Of a DNA stretch of 64,000 nt, positions 24,272 through 33,019 are shown piece by piece (within the stretch, counting starts at the first letter, position 1; each line of letters opens with the position of its first letter). The DNA lies in NCBI RefSeq assembly GCF_900112845.1, contig NZ_FONG01000024.1:62001-126000 (forward strand), read 5' to 3'. This DNA is from Actinacidiphila alni. Its GTDB lineage: Bacteria > Actinomycetota > Actinomycetes > Streptomycetales > Streptomycetaceae. The position numbers and the translations under genes were made by a program. A model generated the notes under the pieces. That model searched no databases. It was not told where the DNA came from and was given only the letters and a program-made list of their open reading frames with translations.

Positions 24272-25315
24272 TCAGGCGCCGCTCTCCGCAGGAGAGAGTT
24301 CGGCGGCGACGAGTTCGGCGACCTGGACGGCGTTCAGCGCAGCGCCCTTGCGAAGGTTGTCGTTGGAGACGAAGAGGGCGAGCCCGTGGTCGACGGTCTC
24401 GTCGCGGCGGATGCGGCCGACGTAGGAGGGGTCGCGGCCGGCGGCCTGGAGAGGCGTCGGGATCTCCGAGAGTTCGACGCCGGGTGCGTCGCGCAACAGC
24501 TCGTAGGCCCGCTCGACACTGAGCGGACGCGCGAAGCGGGCGTTGAGCTGGAGGGAGTGCCCGGTGAAGACGGGCACGCGGACACAGGTCCCGGACACCT
24601 TCAGCTCCGGGATCTCCAGGATCTTGCGCGACTCGTGCCGCAGCTTCTGCTCCTCGTCCGTCTCGAAGCTGCCGTCGTCGACGATCGAGCCGGCGAGCGG
24701 CACGACGTTGTAGGCGATGGGCCGGGCGTAGACGGCGGGCTCGGGGAAGGCGACGGCGTCGCCGTCGAAGGTGAGCCGGTCGGCGGACTCGGTGACCTTG
24801 GCGGCCTGGCCGTGCAGCTCGGCGACGCCGGACAGGCCGGAGCCGGAGACGGCCTGGTAGGTGGTGGCGACCAGCGCGACGAGACCGGCTTCGGCGTGCA
24901 GGGCGCGCAGGACGGGCATCGCGGCCATGGTGGTGCAGTTCGGGTTGGCGATGATGCCCTTGGGGCGGTCCGCGATGGCGTGCGGGTTGACCTCGGAGAC
25001 GACCAGCGGGACGTCGGGGTCGCGGCGCCAGGCGGAGGAGTTGTCGATGACGACGGGGCCCTGGGCGGCGACCTTCTCCGCGAGGGCGCGGGAGGTGGTG
25101 CCGCCGGCCGAGAAGAGCACGATGTCCAGGCCGGTGTAGTCGGCGGTGGCGGCGTCCTCGACGGTGATCTCGGTGTCCTGCCAGGGCAGGGTGCGCCCGG
25201 CAGAGCGGGCGGAGGCGAACAGCCGCAGCTCCGTCACCGGGAACGCGCGCTCGGCCAGCACCTTGCGCATGACCGATCCGACCTGTCCGGTCGCTCCGAC
25301 GATTCCGATCCTCAT
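24272..25315 (-). CDS. asd: aspartate-semialdehyde dehydrogenase
   Basis: A 346-residue enzyme that reduces beta-aspartyl phosphate to aspartate semialdehyde with NADPH, the branch point to lysine/diaminopimelate, threonine and methionine. The N-terminal IGIVGATGQVGSVMRKVL binds NADPH, C127 in IIANPNCTTM is the catalytic Cys, and FETDEEQKLRHESRKIL and FTGHSLQLNA are conserved substrate-binding segments. No aspartokinase is adjacent; instead a DapA-like gene lies 82 bases upstream on the same strand. ATG 25315 is chosen where the Rossmann strand begins. It may be a second copy, as streptomycetes usually have asd beside aspartokinase elsewhere. Confidence 0.9.
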   Translation of the reverse strand: MRIGIVGATGQVGSVMRKVLAERAFPVTELRLFASARSAGRTLPWQDTEITVEDAATADYTGLDIVLFSAGGTTSRALAEKVAAQGPVVIDNSSAWRRDPDVPLVVSEVNPHAIADRPKGIIANPNCTTMAAMPVLRALHAEAGLVALVATTYQAVSGSGLSGVAELHGQAAKVTESADRLTFDGDAVAFPEPAVYARPIAYNVVPLAGSIVDDGSFETDEEQKLRHESRKILEIPELKVSGTCVRVPVFTGHSLQLNARFARPLSVERAYELLRDAPGVELSEIPTPLQAAGRDPSYVGRIRRDETVDHGLALFVSNDNLRKGAALNAVQVAELVAAELSPAESGA

Positions 25316-25397
25316 CCGGCTTTCTCCGATCCGTTCCGTGTGGTGCCCGCCCGCGTGTCGAGTATCTCCCGGGGCGCGGGTGGGGCGGCGGGGCATT

Positions 25398-26267
25398 TCA
25401 GGTGACGAGACGCAGTGCGGCGCGGGCGCCGGTGACGACGTCGGCGGGCGCGGGCAGCAGCGGCAGCCGTACGTCGGGGGTGGGGATGCGGCCCTCGGCG
25501 TGGAGGACGGCCTTGATGACGGACGGGTTCGGGGCGCGGAAGAGGGCGGCGGCCAGGGCGGCGAGGCGGTGGCCGGACTCGCGTCCCCCGGTGGAGGCGC
25601 CGGTGGCGGCGGCCAGTTCGGCCCAGCGGGCGGTGGCCAGGTGCGCGGAGGCGAGGATGCCGCCGGCCGCGCCGAGGGCGAACAGGGCGGGCGCGAGGAC
25701 GTCGTCGCCGGCGAGGATCTCGAAGCCGGCGGGGTGGTCGCCGAGCAGGGCGACGGTCTCGGCGTCGATGGCGCCGGTGGCGTACTTCACACCGGCGACG
25801 CCCGGCAGCGCGGCCAGTGCCCGCAGCGCGGCGGCGTCCAGCGGCTGCGCGGTGCGGTACGGCACGTGGTAGACGATCAGCGGTACGGGTCCGGCGGCGG
25901 CCAGCTGCTCGAAGTGGGCGAGCACCCCGGCCTCGCCAGGCCGGGTGAAGGCGGGCACGGTGGCCAGCACCGCGTCCGGGACGACGGCCGCGTCGGCGAT
26001 CTCCCGCAGTTCCCGTACGGCCGCGGCCGTCGCGCCGCCCGCCGCGCCGAGCACGTACCGCGCGCCGTGTTCCCGGCACACCCGGCCGACGATCGCGGCG
26101 GCCTCGGCGCGCTCGGCCGGTTCCAGGGCGGCGGTCTCGGCGGTGGTGCCGAGCGCGACGAGCCCGGCGGCGCCGTCCCGCAGCACCTGGTGCGCGAGGG
26201 CTTCGTGCGCGTCGGCGGCGACCCGGCCCCGGGCGTCGAACGGCGTGATCAGCGGTACGAGGATCAT
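25398..26267 (-). CDS. DapA-family aldolase (dihydrodipicolinate synthase-like)
   Basis: A 289-residue (beta/alpha)8 Schiff-base lyase. Tyr133 in VYHVPY and the Schiff-base Lys161 in AGVKYATG fall at the same numbers as in E. coli DapA, and GTTAE (40-44) holds the Thr pair. The usual Tyr107 in the PYY motif is replaced by Phe (PAFTRP), so it may be a divergent DHDPS or another pyruvate aldolase. It is upstream of asd in a probable two-gene operon, so its substrate may well be aspartate semialdehyde. ATG 26267 is chosen; GTG 26282 is possible. Neither has a good ribosome binding site. Confidence 0.8.
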   Translation of the reverse strand: MILVPLITPFDARGRVAADAHEALAHQVLRDGAAGLVALGTTAETAALEPAERAEAAAIVGRVCREHGARYVLGAAGGATAAAVRELREIADAAVVPDAVLATVPAFTRPGEAGVLAHFEQLAAAGPVPLIVYHVPYRTAQPLDAAALRALAALPGVAGVKYATGAIDAETVALLGDHPAGFEILAGDDVLAPALFALGAAGGILASAHLATARWAELAAATGASTGGRESGHRLAALAAALFRAPNPSVIKAVLHAEGRIPTPDVRLPLLPAPADVVTGARAALRLVT

Positions 26268-26338
26268 GCCTGCGAGTCTCACCCGGGCGCACGACGAAGG
26301 TCCAGTTAATTGTCGTGCAGAGAACCGTTAAGCAGCAC

Positions 26339-26344
26339 TACGCT
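26339..26344 (+). promoter_or_regulatory. putative -10 box of a leaderless promoter
   Basis: TACGCT ends 7 nt before the GNAT start codon, with no ribosome binding site. Confidence 0.4.
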
Positions 26345-26351
26345 CCCGCGC

Positions 26352-26762
26352 ATGTACGAGATCTCCGCGGACCCGGCCCGCCTCGACGTCCCCCGTATCC
26401 ACGACTGGCTCGCCAACGACTCCTACTGGGCGAAGGGCCGCACCCTCGCCACGCAGGAGGCCGCCATGGCCGGCTCCCTCAACTTCGGCGCCTACCACCC
26501 CGACACCGGCGCCCAGCACGCCTACGCCCGCGTCGTCACCGACCACGCCACCTTCGCCTACCTCTGCGACGTCTACGTCGACCCCGCCACCCGCGGCCAG
26601 GGCCTGGGCACCGCCCTGGTCACCGCCGTCCGCGACCACCTGGCCCCCTACGGCCTGCGCCGCATCCTCCTGGCCACCGACGACGCCCACGGCGTCTACG
26701 CCAAGGTCGGCTTCGAACCCCTGAAGTCCCCCGCCAACTGGATGGTCCTGGGCACCCACTGA
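26352..26762 (+). CDS. GNAT-family acetyltransferase
   Basis: A 136-residue single-domain N-acetyltransferase. YLCDVYVDPATRGQGLGTAL holds strand beta-4 and the acetyl-CoA R-G-Q-G-L-G loop, and ATDDAHGVYAKVGFEPL is the typical C-terminal Tyr region. The N-terminal WLANDSYWAKGRTLATQEAA places it with the small YitI/ArgA-like acetyltransferases. Substrate unknown. It is divergent from the dapA-like gene and appears leaderless, with no ribosome binding site before ATG 26352. Confidence 0.88.
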   Translation: MYEISADPARLDVPRIHDWLANDSYWAKGRTLATQEAAMAGSLNFGAYHPDTGAQHAYARVVTDHATFAYLCDVYVDPATRGQGLGTALVTAVRDHLAPYGLRRILLATDDAHGVYAKVGFEPLKSPANWMVLGTH

Positions 26763-26772
26763 CCCCACCGCC

Positions 26773-27483
26773 TCACCGGCGTGCCAGTCCCCCGGCCGCC
26801 GCGACGAGGCCGGCCATCCCGACCACCACCGTCCCGGCCCGCGCCCGCCGCAACCGTTCCACCCGGTCCGCCGAGCGCGCGTAGCCGAGGAAGGGGACCT
26901 CCGCGGCCCTGGCCGCCGCCACGTCCGAGGGCGAGTCGCCGATCATCAGGCAGTCCGCGGGCCGTACGCCGACAGCGTCCATCGCGCGCAGCAGGCAGTC
27001 GGGGGCCGGTTTCATCAGCCGCGGATCACCCGGGTCGCGGCCGAAGACCCCGCCGTCGAAGAGGTCGTCGAGGCCCTGCTGCTTGAGGTAGATGCCCACC
27101 GCGGTGGGCGCGTTGTTGGTGGTGACGGCCAGCAGACGTCCGCTGTCGCGCACCGCTCTGACGAACGCGTCGGCGCCCGGGGTCGGCACGGCGCTGCCCG
27201 CGGCGGCCTCCTCGCCGACCGCGAGGATGTGCTCCAGTTCCGCCATGACGTCCCGGTCGCGGCCCGGGGCGAGCAGCCGGTGCGGGTCGTCGCCCGCGGC
27301 CGGTGCCGCGGGGTCCGCCGCCAGCCCGCGGGAGGCCAGATACCGCCGCATGTCGTACGCGATGTGCGCGGCCGGGCTGCCCCCGAAGAGTCTGCACACC
27401 GGCCCGTCGAAGTCGAGCAGGACGCAGACGGCCCGCTCCAGCAGCTCGGCCGGACCGGATGGCCGAAAACGATGGGGTGTCAC
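26773..27483 (-). CDS. HAD-superfamily hydrolase, paralogue 1
   Basis: A 236-residue haloacid dehalogenase-type phosphatase. Motif I is VLLDFDGPVCRLF (nucleophile Asp and acid Asp two residues on), motif II is LAVTTNNAPTA, the Lys is in RLMKPAPDCL, and motif III is MIGDSPSDVAAA. The cap is the small helical type inserted after motif I. It is closely related to the next gene; both share FGRDPxDPxLMKP and RPADCLMIGDSP. Starts at GTG. Likely the last gene of a run with a phosphotransferase and a GntR regulator, so it may act on a phosphorylated small molecule made by that pathway. Confidence 0.85.
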   Translation of the reverse strand: MTPHRFRPSGPAELLERAVCVLLDFDGPVCRLFGGSPAAHIAYDMRRYLASRGLAADPAAPAAGDDPHRLLAPGRDRDVMAELEHILAVGEEAAAGSAVPTPGADAFVRAVRDSGRLLAVTTNNAPTAVGIYLKQQGLDDLFDGGVFGRDPGDPRLMKPAPDCLLRAMDAVGVRPADCLMIGDSPSDVAAARAAEVPFLGYARSADRVERLRRARAGTVVVGMAGLVAAAGGLARR

Positions 27484-27541
27484 CCCACGATTGTCCGTGG
27501 CGCCGCCGCCCTGCGGTCACCGGCCTCGCCCCACCGCGGTC

Positions 27542-28291
27542 TCACCCCTCGGCGGTCCGCGCCGCGCGGCCCTCGGGCGCCGCGGTCTCGAATACGTCCC
27601 GCACCGGCTGCCAGGTGACGATCACATGGCTGCCGGGGCTCTCCCGCCGCAGCGCGAGCATCCGCTCGCGGTCGTACGCGAAGCCGAGGAACGGGATGCC
27701 CGCCGCCGCGGCGGCCTCGGCGTCCATGGGCGAGTCCCCGATCATCAGGCAGTCCGCGGGCCGTACGTCGAGCTTCGTCACCGCGCGTAGAAGACAGCTC
27801 GGATCCGGCTTCATCAGCTGTGGGTCGCTGGGGTCGCGGCCGAAGACGTGCTCCTCGTCGAAGAAGTCGTGCAGCGACGTCAGATCGAGGTAACTGTGCA
27901 CCGCGCCCGGGGAGTTGTTCGTGGTGATCGCCAGCCGCTTGCCGCGCCCGTACAGCTCCTTGACCACGAATTCGGCGTCCGTCGTGGGCTCGGCGCTCGC
28001 CGCCGCCAGCTTCTCCTGCGCGCTCAGCAGCGCTTCGAGCCCGGACGCGATCCGGGGGTCCCGGACCGCGCGCAGTATCCGGGCCGGATTGTCGCTGGCC
28101 GCCACCTCCGGGTCGCGGGGCGCCATGTCCCGCTCCGCCAGGTAGGCGTGCATCAGCTCGGCTATGCCGGCGGCCGGGTGTCTCAGGAAGAGGTCGCAGA
28201 GCGGGCCGTCGAAGTCGAACAGGAAGCACTCCGCCCGGCTGAGCAGGAGGTCCAGCTCGGCCCCGGGTGGCCCGGTGTACGCAGAAGTCAC
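27542..28291 (-). CDS. HAD-superfamily hydrolase, paralogue 2
   Basis: A 249-residue HAD phosphatase and tandem duplicate of the downstream gene. Motif I is FLFDFDGPLCDLF, motif II LAITTNNSPGA, Lys in QLMKPDPSCLL, and motif III MIGDSPMDAEAAAAAGI. GTG 28291 starts 10 bases after the phosphotransferase stop, so the two are probably one transcript. A longer frame exists but has no support. Function is unknown; a phosphatase paired with a kinase is suggested by the neighbourhood only. Confidence 0.85.
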   Translation of the reverse strand: MTSAYTGPPGAELDLLLSRAECFLFDFDGPLCDLFLRHPAAGIAELMHAYLAERDMAPRDPEVAASDNPARILRAVRDPRIASGLEALLSAQEKLAAASAEPTTDAEFVVKELYGRGKRLAITTNNSPGAVHSYLDLTSLHDFFDEEHVFGRDPSDPQLMKPDPSCLLRAVTKLDVRPADCLMIGDSPMDAEAAAAAGIPFLGFAYDRERMLALRRESPGSHVIVTWQPVRDVFETAAPEGRAARTAEG

Positions 28292-28301
28292 TCGACGAGT
28301 G

Positions 28302-29525
28302 TCACGGTCCTGACGAGCCTTGGCCAGAGTGTGTCGTGGCAGGGGTGCCCCCATGGGCGGCCTCCCGCGCCTGCCGCCACCAGTCGTGGAAGACCCCTTC
28401 GACCGCCGGCCGGGACGGCGCCTTCTCGACGCCGAGCGGTTCGCGCGCGGCGTCGAGCACCTTGCCCACCAGCGCGGACGTGCCGCGCAGCCGGGTGTAC
28501 GCCGCCCGCGTGCCGGGCACGTCCGGTGACTCCAGCAGCCGGGTCGCCGCCCTTATGACGTCGGTGCACAGCGACTGGACACGTTTGTACGCGCGGTAGT
28601 GCGGCAGGTCCTCGCGTGCTCCCGCCGCCGCGTCCTCCCCAACCGCCTTCTCCCAGCGGCCGATCAGGTTCTCCTCCTGGTCCTCCGGATACGCCATCAG
28701 GTGCAGGTGGGTGGCCAGGTCGTACAACGGGTCGCCGATCAGGGCCAGTTCCCAGTCGATCGTCCACAGGGCGCCGTCGGGGTCCACGATGAAGTTCTTG
28801 CGGTGCAGGTCGCCGTGGAGCAACGCGCGCGGCCGGTCGGTGAGTTGTGGTCTGCGGCGCTCGAAGGCGGCGAGCGCGCTGCGGGGCACGCCCAGCTCGG
28901 TGAGCAGGTCGTGCAGCGACGCCCGCTGCCGGTCCTCGTAGGCGTGCCGGACGGTGAAGTGGGTGAGCCCGCGCAGGAAGGCGGTGGACCCGCCCTGCAC
29001 CGCGGCACGCGTCGGCTGGGGTCCGGTGGCCTCGTGCTGTTCGCAGCCGCAGGGAAAGGGGCCGCCGAAGGTCTCCAGCAGCCGGGGGTCGACGGCGACC
29101 AGTGAGCGGAACAGCTCCACGATCTGGCCGACGTACTTCTCCGCCACCCGGGCGCCCCGGCTGCCCGGCATGCGGTCCAGGGTGACGCCCTCGATGAAGC
29201 CGAGGAACGCCGTCCACTGACCCTGGACGTTCAGGTTCCGCACATGGGGAATGTGCGGCAGCCGGTCACGGTAGTGGTCGTCGAGCAGCCGCAGCACCAG
29301 GTCCTCGGAGGGGAACCAGCGCATGTCGTACCAGTAGACGCCTTCACGCGGCTCGCGCAGCTTGAGCCTGCCGAAGTCCTTCGCGAACGGCGAGGCCGGG
29401 TCCAGCCGTACGGCATACGTCTGGTGGTGGTAGCCCTTGAGGGGCCCCTCCACCAGATCGGTCTCCACAGCCCTGACCGCCTGTGCCTGGTGCTTTACGG
29501 CAGGCGTTTTCGCCGTCGTGGTCAA
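28302..29525 (-). CDS. aminoglycoside phosphotransferase-family kinase
   Basis: A 407-residue protein-kinase-like phosphotransferase. The catalytic loop LLHGDLHRKNFIVDPDGALW and the metal-binding IDWELALIGDPLYDLATHL are complete. It could phosphorylate an antibiotic, a sugar or another metabolite; the family name alone does not indicate resistance. The start is TTG at 29525 with GAGGAG 4 nt upstream. It follows a GntR regulator and precedes two HAD phosphatases on the same strand. Two Cys in FPCGCEQH form a possible metal or redox site. Confidence 0.85.
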   Translation of the reverse strand: MTTTAKTPAVKHQAQAVRAVETDLVEGPLKGYHHQTYAVRLDPASPFAKDFGRLKLREPREGVYWYDMRWFPSEDLVLRLLDDHYRDRLPHIPHVRNLNVQGQWTAFLGFIEGVTLDRMPGSRGARVAEKYVGQIVELFRSLVAVDPRLLETFGGPFPCGCEQHEATGPQPTRAAVQGGSTAFLRGLTHFTVRHAYEDRQRASLHDLLTELGVPRSALAAFERRRPQLTDRPRALLHGDLHRKNFIVDPDGALWTIDWELALIGDPLYDLATHLHLMAYPEDQEENLIGRWEKAVGEDAAAGAREDLPHYRAYKRVQSLCTDVIRAATRLLESPDVPGTRAAYTRLRGTSALVGKVLDAAREPLGVEKAPSRPAVEGVFHDWWRQAREAAHGGTPATTHSGQGSSGP

Positions 29526-29662
29526 AGCGCTCCTCGCCGGTACCGGTCACGCCACGTCAACGACGTATGCTCACGCATCCCGGGTCTCGCCACGACCGAC
29601 TTGGCTGATTCGAAGCCGTTTCATAACGCGTTGAACCTCCTGCCACGGCGATTTGTGAACTA

Positions 29663-30565
29663 TCACTCGAAGAGTGACAGGGGCTCCGCGATGGTTGACC
29701 AGAGCGAGTCGAACCAGCTCTGGGAGTCGGCGACGAACTGGGAGTCGCGGGATTCCGGTTCCGCGGGATCGCCCCGGTACGCGAAGAGCATCGCGTTGAT
29801 GCCGAGCACGTCGTAGATGGCACCCTTGCCGCTCTTGCCGAACTCGACCTGTCTCTTGACCACCTGGTAGTGGCCGGACAGGGCCGTGTGTCCGTTGATG
29901 AGGTAGAGCTTGTGCACCGGGGTGATCGGGACCGCTCGCATCTCGATCGACGCCTGGATGTCCGGGCGGAATTCGGTGAGACCGACGAAGGAGCTGCGCA
30001 GGGCGAGGGCGTGGGCGCGGACGAGTTGGCGCAGGCGGCGCATCGGGCGCTCGTCGTCCGGGTCGTCGACGAGGCGGGGAATCGCGAGCCGGGCGTCGAG
30101 GCTCGGCAGCAGCAGCCGGAGCGTGACCGACTCGGGGTTCAACTCCCGGTTCTGCACCCGGAGCAGGGGGGCGACGAGCGCGCGGCCGAGGGTCTCGGTG
30201 GTGAGCGAGTAGGCGTCGATGGTGACGTGCGGCTCGTCGAAGGCGGTGGCTATGTGCGTCTTGAGGGAGAGCGGTGTGATCTCGGGTTCCTGGAACTGCG
30301 TCTTGGAGACGCCGGCACCCTCCTGCCACGGCAGCACCTCCGACGGCCGGCCGCGCTGGTTGTCGATGTAGCCGTCGTCGCGGAGGACGCCGAGGGCGCG
30401 CTGGATGGTCGGGCGGGAGACCTGGAAGCGGTCTTCCAGGTCGGCCTGGGAGGGGATGCGGTCGCCGACCCGGTAGCGGCCGTCGTGGATCTCACCACGG
30501 AGTACGTCCGCGATGTAGCGGTAGGGGGGGCGGGAACCGTTGGTTCCGGGGTCTTCCTCGTCCAC
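29663..30565 (-). CDS. GntR-family transcriptional regulator
   Basis: A 300-residue regulator. The N-terminal GntR winged helix is clear: YRYIADVLRGEIHDGRYRVG, DRIPSQADLEDRFQVSRPTI and QRALGVLRDDGYI. The effector domain, from about residue 100, is longer and unlike common UTRA or FadR types. GTG 30565 is the start; a TAGCGT hexamer ends 6 nt upstream, and three GTTTACC-type half-sites surround it, so autoregulation is likely. It is the first gene of the GntR/kinase/HAD/HAD run. Confidence 0.85.
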   Translation of the reverse strand: MDEEDPGTNGSRPPYRYIADVLRGEIHDGRYRVGDRIPSQADLEDRFQVSRPTIQRALGVLRDDGYIDNQRGRPSEVLPWQEGAGVSKTQFQEPEITPLSLKTHIATAFDEPHVTIDAYSLTTETLGRALVAPLLRVQNRELNPESVTLRLLLPSLDARLAIPRLVDDPDDERPMRRLRQLVRAHALALRSSFVGLTEFRPDIQASIEMRAVPITPVHKLYLINGHTALSGHYQVVKRQVEFGKSGKGAIYDVLGINAMLFAYRGDPAEPESRDSQFVADSQSWFDSLWSTIAEPLSLFE

Positions 30566-30621
30566 AGGTAAACGCTACAACTTCGGGACAGGGAAAGGTG
30601 TTTACCTGACGCAAGTTTACC
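30565..30621. promoter_or_regulatory. GTTTACC operators at the GntR promoter
   Basis: CAGGTAAAC (30565-30573) and its exact complement GTTTACCTG (30600-30608) form a spaced inverted repeat, and a third GTTTACC lies at 30615-30621. On the minus strand a TAGCGT -10-like box lies within this block, 6 nt before the GTG. Confidence 0.6.
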
Positions 30622-30800
30622 GATCTCAGGCAACCGGGCACACCCTTGATAGAGGTAAGTCACTCAACTTCTCAGCCGGGCAGGGAAGTTGAATGATCCA
30701 TCCTCAACGGGGCTCGCCGACTTCCCGTCCGACGGCGTACGGGTCGCACCGCAGCCACCCACCTTCTGCAGGAGCGCAGGGTCGCGAAGGAGGGACGGTC

Positions 30801-30968
30801 ATGCTCGCTCTCAGCTTGTGCGCATATGCCTTCGAAGAAATAGTCCAGTGGCGTTACGGGGCGGCGGGTGCCATCGCCGTGGGGCTGGTGGGACTGGGTC
30901 ACAAGATGCGGAACACCACGTGCACCTGCATCGGAATGGCCGCGCTCGCGCTGCTGCTGGCGCAGTAG
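30801..30968 (+). CDS. small membrane protein, 55 residues
   Basis: A short protein beginning MLALSLCAYAFEEIVQWRYG with two hydrophobic stretches (AAGAIAVGLVGLGHKM and IGMAALALLLAQ) around a polar NTTCTC centre containing two Cys. An AAGGAGGG ribosome binding site stands 8 nt before ATG 30801, which decides this start over a longer frame. Family and function not recognised. It lies between the divergent GntR gene and the convergent acetyltransferase. Confidence 0.7.
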   Translation: MLALSLCAYAFEEIVQWRYGAAGAIAVGLVGLGHKMRNTTCTCIGMAALALLLAQ

Positions 30969-31002
30969 CGGGCGTTCAGAACGTTCGGAGCGGTCGGAGC
31001 GG

Positions 31003-32259
31003 TCAGAAGACGTCGGGGCACCAGGGCCGGCGTGGGGTGCGGAACAGGACGTCTGCCGTCCTGGCCGCACCCGAGCTGTGTTCGGACACGCGGCCGAGGG
31101 CCGCGAGCCGGACCGGGGACTCGTCACCGAGGTAGAGGCAGCCGAGGTCGGCGACGGAGAGCGTGAGGTCGGCGGAGGCCGTGGTGGGGGCGCAGGCTGC
31201 GGCGCCCGAGGCGTCCGTCTCCAGCAGGAAACGGCCGCCCGCCAGGCCCGCGGCGTCGTGGACGTCGAGGACGAGGGCGGCCGGGCCGCCGGCATAGGTG
31301 CGGGCGGACAGCGCGGCGGGGACGTCGAGCGGGCGCAGCCACATGAAGTCGGCGTGCGTCTCGGTGCGGGCGGCGCGCGGGTCGCCGAGCAGCAGCGGCA
31401 GCAGGTCGTCGGGGGCGCGGTGGCCGGACTTGAGCAGCGTGACCCAGTCGAGCGAGAGCAGATACCGCCACAGCGCGGTCTCGGCGGCCGGCGAGGCGGC
31501 GATCAACTGCCGTACGGAGACGTCGACTTTGGGGAGCTTGCCGGGCCAGTGCTCCTCGGAGGCGGTGTACGTGGCGAGGCCGTCGACGCGGCCGGTCGCG
31601 TCGCGGTGAGCGACGGCGAAGGGCTCGGTCCACGGCTGGCTCGCGAACCGCCGCTGACCGGTGGACATCTCCCACCAGAAGGGGGTGCGGTCGATGGCGC
31701 CGACCGTACGGGCGCGGACCCGGTCGTGCAGCCCGGGGCCGAATTCACGGACCTCCTCCAGCGGCATCAGGTCCACCCGGCCGCCGTCCGTCGGTCCGGC
31801 CCAGCGGCGGTCGAGGGCCGCGCGCGGCACGTCGACCTCCCAGTCGGTCACCCAGGTCGCCGGGCCGAAGCCGTACCGCCCGTAGATCGGGTACTCGGCG
31901 GCCACCAGGATCGACACGGCGTCGCCGCGCTCCTTGGCGGCGGCGAGATCGGCGGCCATCATCCGGCTGGCCAGACCGCGGCGGCGGTGCGTGGCCGTCA
32001 CCGACACATTGGTGATCGCCGAGGCCGGGACGGCGGCGCCGCCGGGCACGGTGAGCCGCCGCGGCATGCTGCGGAAGGTGGCCACGCACCGGCCCCGGTC
32101 GAAGGCGCCCTGCGTACGGGAGAGGTCGAACAGCGGCCTGCGGGCCGCCACTTCCTCGTCACCGACCGACGGCGCCAGATGGAAACCGGTGCTCATCGCG
32201 CGCACCCAGTCGGCGACATCGGACTCGGCGACCGTACGGACCTCGGGGCTCTCGCTCAT
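31003..32259 (-). CDS. Eis-like GNAT acetyltransferase
   Basis: A 418-residue protein with Eis (enhanced intracellular survival) architecture: an N-terminal GNAT domain with TNVSVTATHRRRGLASRMM (acetyl-CoA loop), a second GNAT-like domain, and a C-terminal sterol-carrier-protein-like domain (AALVLDVHDAAGLAGGRFLL, ASADLTLSVADLGCLYLGDE). Mycobacterial Eis acetylates aminoglycosides and proteins at several positions; here the substrate is unknown. TAGCGT ends 6 nt before the ATG and no ribosome binding site is present, so it is probably leaderless. Confidence 0.88.
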   Translation of the reverse strand: MSESPEVRTVAESDVADWVRAMSTGFHLAPSVGDEEVAARRPLFDLSRTQGAFDRGRCVATFRSMPRRLTVPGGAAVPASAITNVSVTATHRRRGLASRMMAADLAAAKERGDAVSILVAAEYPIYGRYGFGPATWVTDWEVDVPRAALDRRWAGPTDGGRVDLMPLEEVREFGPGLHDRVRARTVGAIDRTPFWWEMSTGQRRFASQPWTEPFAVAHRDATGRVDGLATYTASEEHWPGKLPKVDVSVRQLIAASPAAETALWRYLLSLDWVTLLKSGHRAPDDLLPLLLGDPRAARTETHADFMWLRPLDVPAALSARTYAGGPAALVLDVHDAAGLAGGRFLLETDASGAAACAPTTASADLTLSVADLGCLYLGDESPVRLAALGRVSEHSSGAARTADVLFRTPRRPWCPDVF

Positions 32260-32265
32260 ACGGGC

Positions 32266-32271
32266 ACGCTA
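32266..32271 (-). promoter_or_regulatory. putative -10 box of a leaderless promoter for the Eis-like gene
   Basis: TAGCGT on the minus strand ends 6 nt before the ATG at 32259. Confidence 0.4.
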
Positions 32272-32360
32272 CGGACGGCCCGCCGCCCGCGCACCCCAAT
32301 ATCGGTGCGGCGGACATCGGTGCGGCGGGCGGCCTCGGCGATGCTCGACGGCCGGGCGGG

Positions 32361-33005
32361 TCAGGCCGCCCCTCCCCCGTCCGACAGCAGGTCGTCCACG
32401 CTCGCCTCGCCCTCCCGGTACCGCCGGGTGATCTCCGCGCTGCACCCGTCGACGGTCTGCTGGAGTGCCTGGCGGCGGCGGGAGACCTGCTGCTCGTTGC
32501 GGACCAGCCGGCCCATCGCCTCGTCCAGCTCGCGGTCGGTGCGGGCGTCGAGGTCGGACAGCTCCACCTCGGCGAGCATGTCCTCGGCGAGCTGCCGCAC
32601 CCGTTCGGTCAGCGGGGTGCCGAGCGTGACGTGCCGGGCCGACGAGCGCACCCGGGACGGCCCGTCGGTCAGGATCTCCGACAGCCGGTCGAGCACGGGC
32701 GGCGCGGCGGGCGCGTCCGGCGCCCGCGTACCGGCGGCGGCGGAGGCCGTGTCGCCGTCCTGCGCGCCCGGTCCGCCGCGCCGCGCCCGCTCCGCCTGGA
32801 GGATGTCGATCCGGCCGTGCAGCATCCGGCGCAGATACGACAGGTCGGCCTCCTCCTGCTGGGCGTCCCTGCGCAGGGCGCGCAGCGCGCCCAGGTCGAG
32901 CGCGCCGAGGTCGGGCGCGGACGGCTCCGCGAGCGGGCCGCGCGGCGCGGGCGGGCGCAGCGGGCCCCGTGGACCCAGCGGACCGGGACCGTCGGCCTTC
33001 AGCAT
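32361..33005 (-). CDS. rsiG: RsiG/AmfC, c-di-GMP-dependent anti-sigma factor
   Basis: A 214-residue helical protein of the AmfC family. In Streptomyces RsiG loaded with c-di-GMP sequesters the sporulation sigma factor WhiG. The binding signature E-x3-S-x2-R-x3-Q-x3-D is complete in the second helix (E171, S175, R178, Q182, D186 in EQQVSRRRQALQQTVD). The first copy reads E52, S56, R59, H63, D67, with His replacing Gln. A linker of ~100 residues joins the two. ATG 33005 has GGAGGG 7 nt upstream; a second ATG at 33212, also with GGAGGGG, would add a repetitive Thr-Ala-Val-Pro extension. Confidence 0.85.
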   Translation of the reverse strand: MLKADGPGPLGPRGPLRPPAPRGPLAEPSAPDLGALDLGALRALRRDAQQEEADLSYLRRMLHGRIDILQAERARRGGPGAQDGDTASAAAGTRAPDAPAAPPVLDRLSEILTDGPSRVRSSARHVTLGTPLTERVRQLAEDMLAEVELSDLDARTDRELDEAMGRLVRNEQQVSRRRQALQQTVDGCSAEITRRYREGEASVDDLLSDGGGAA

Positions 33006-33019
33006 GCGGTGGCCCTCCG

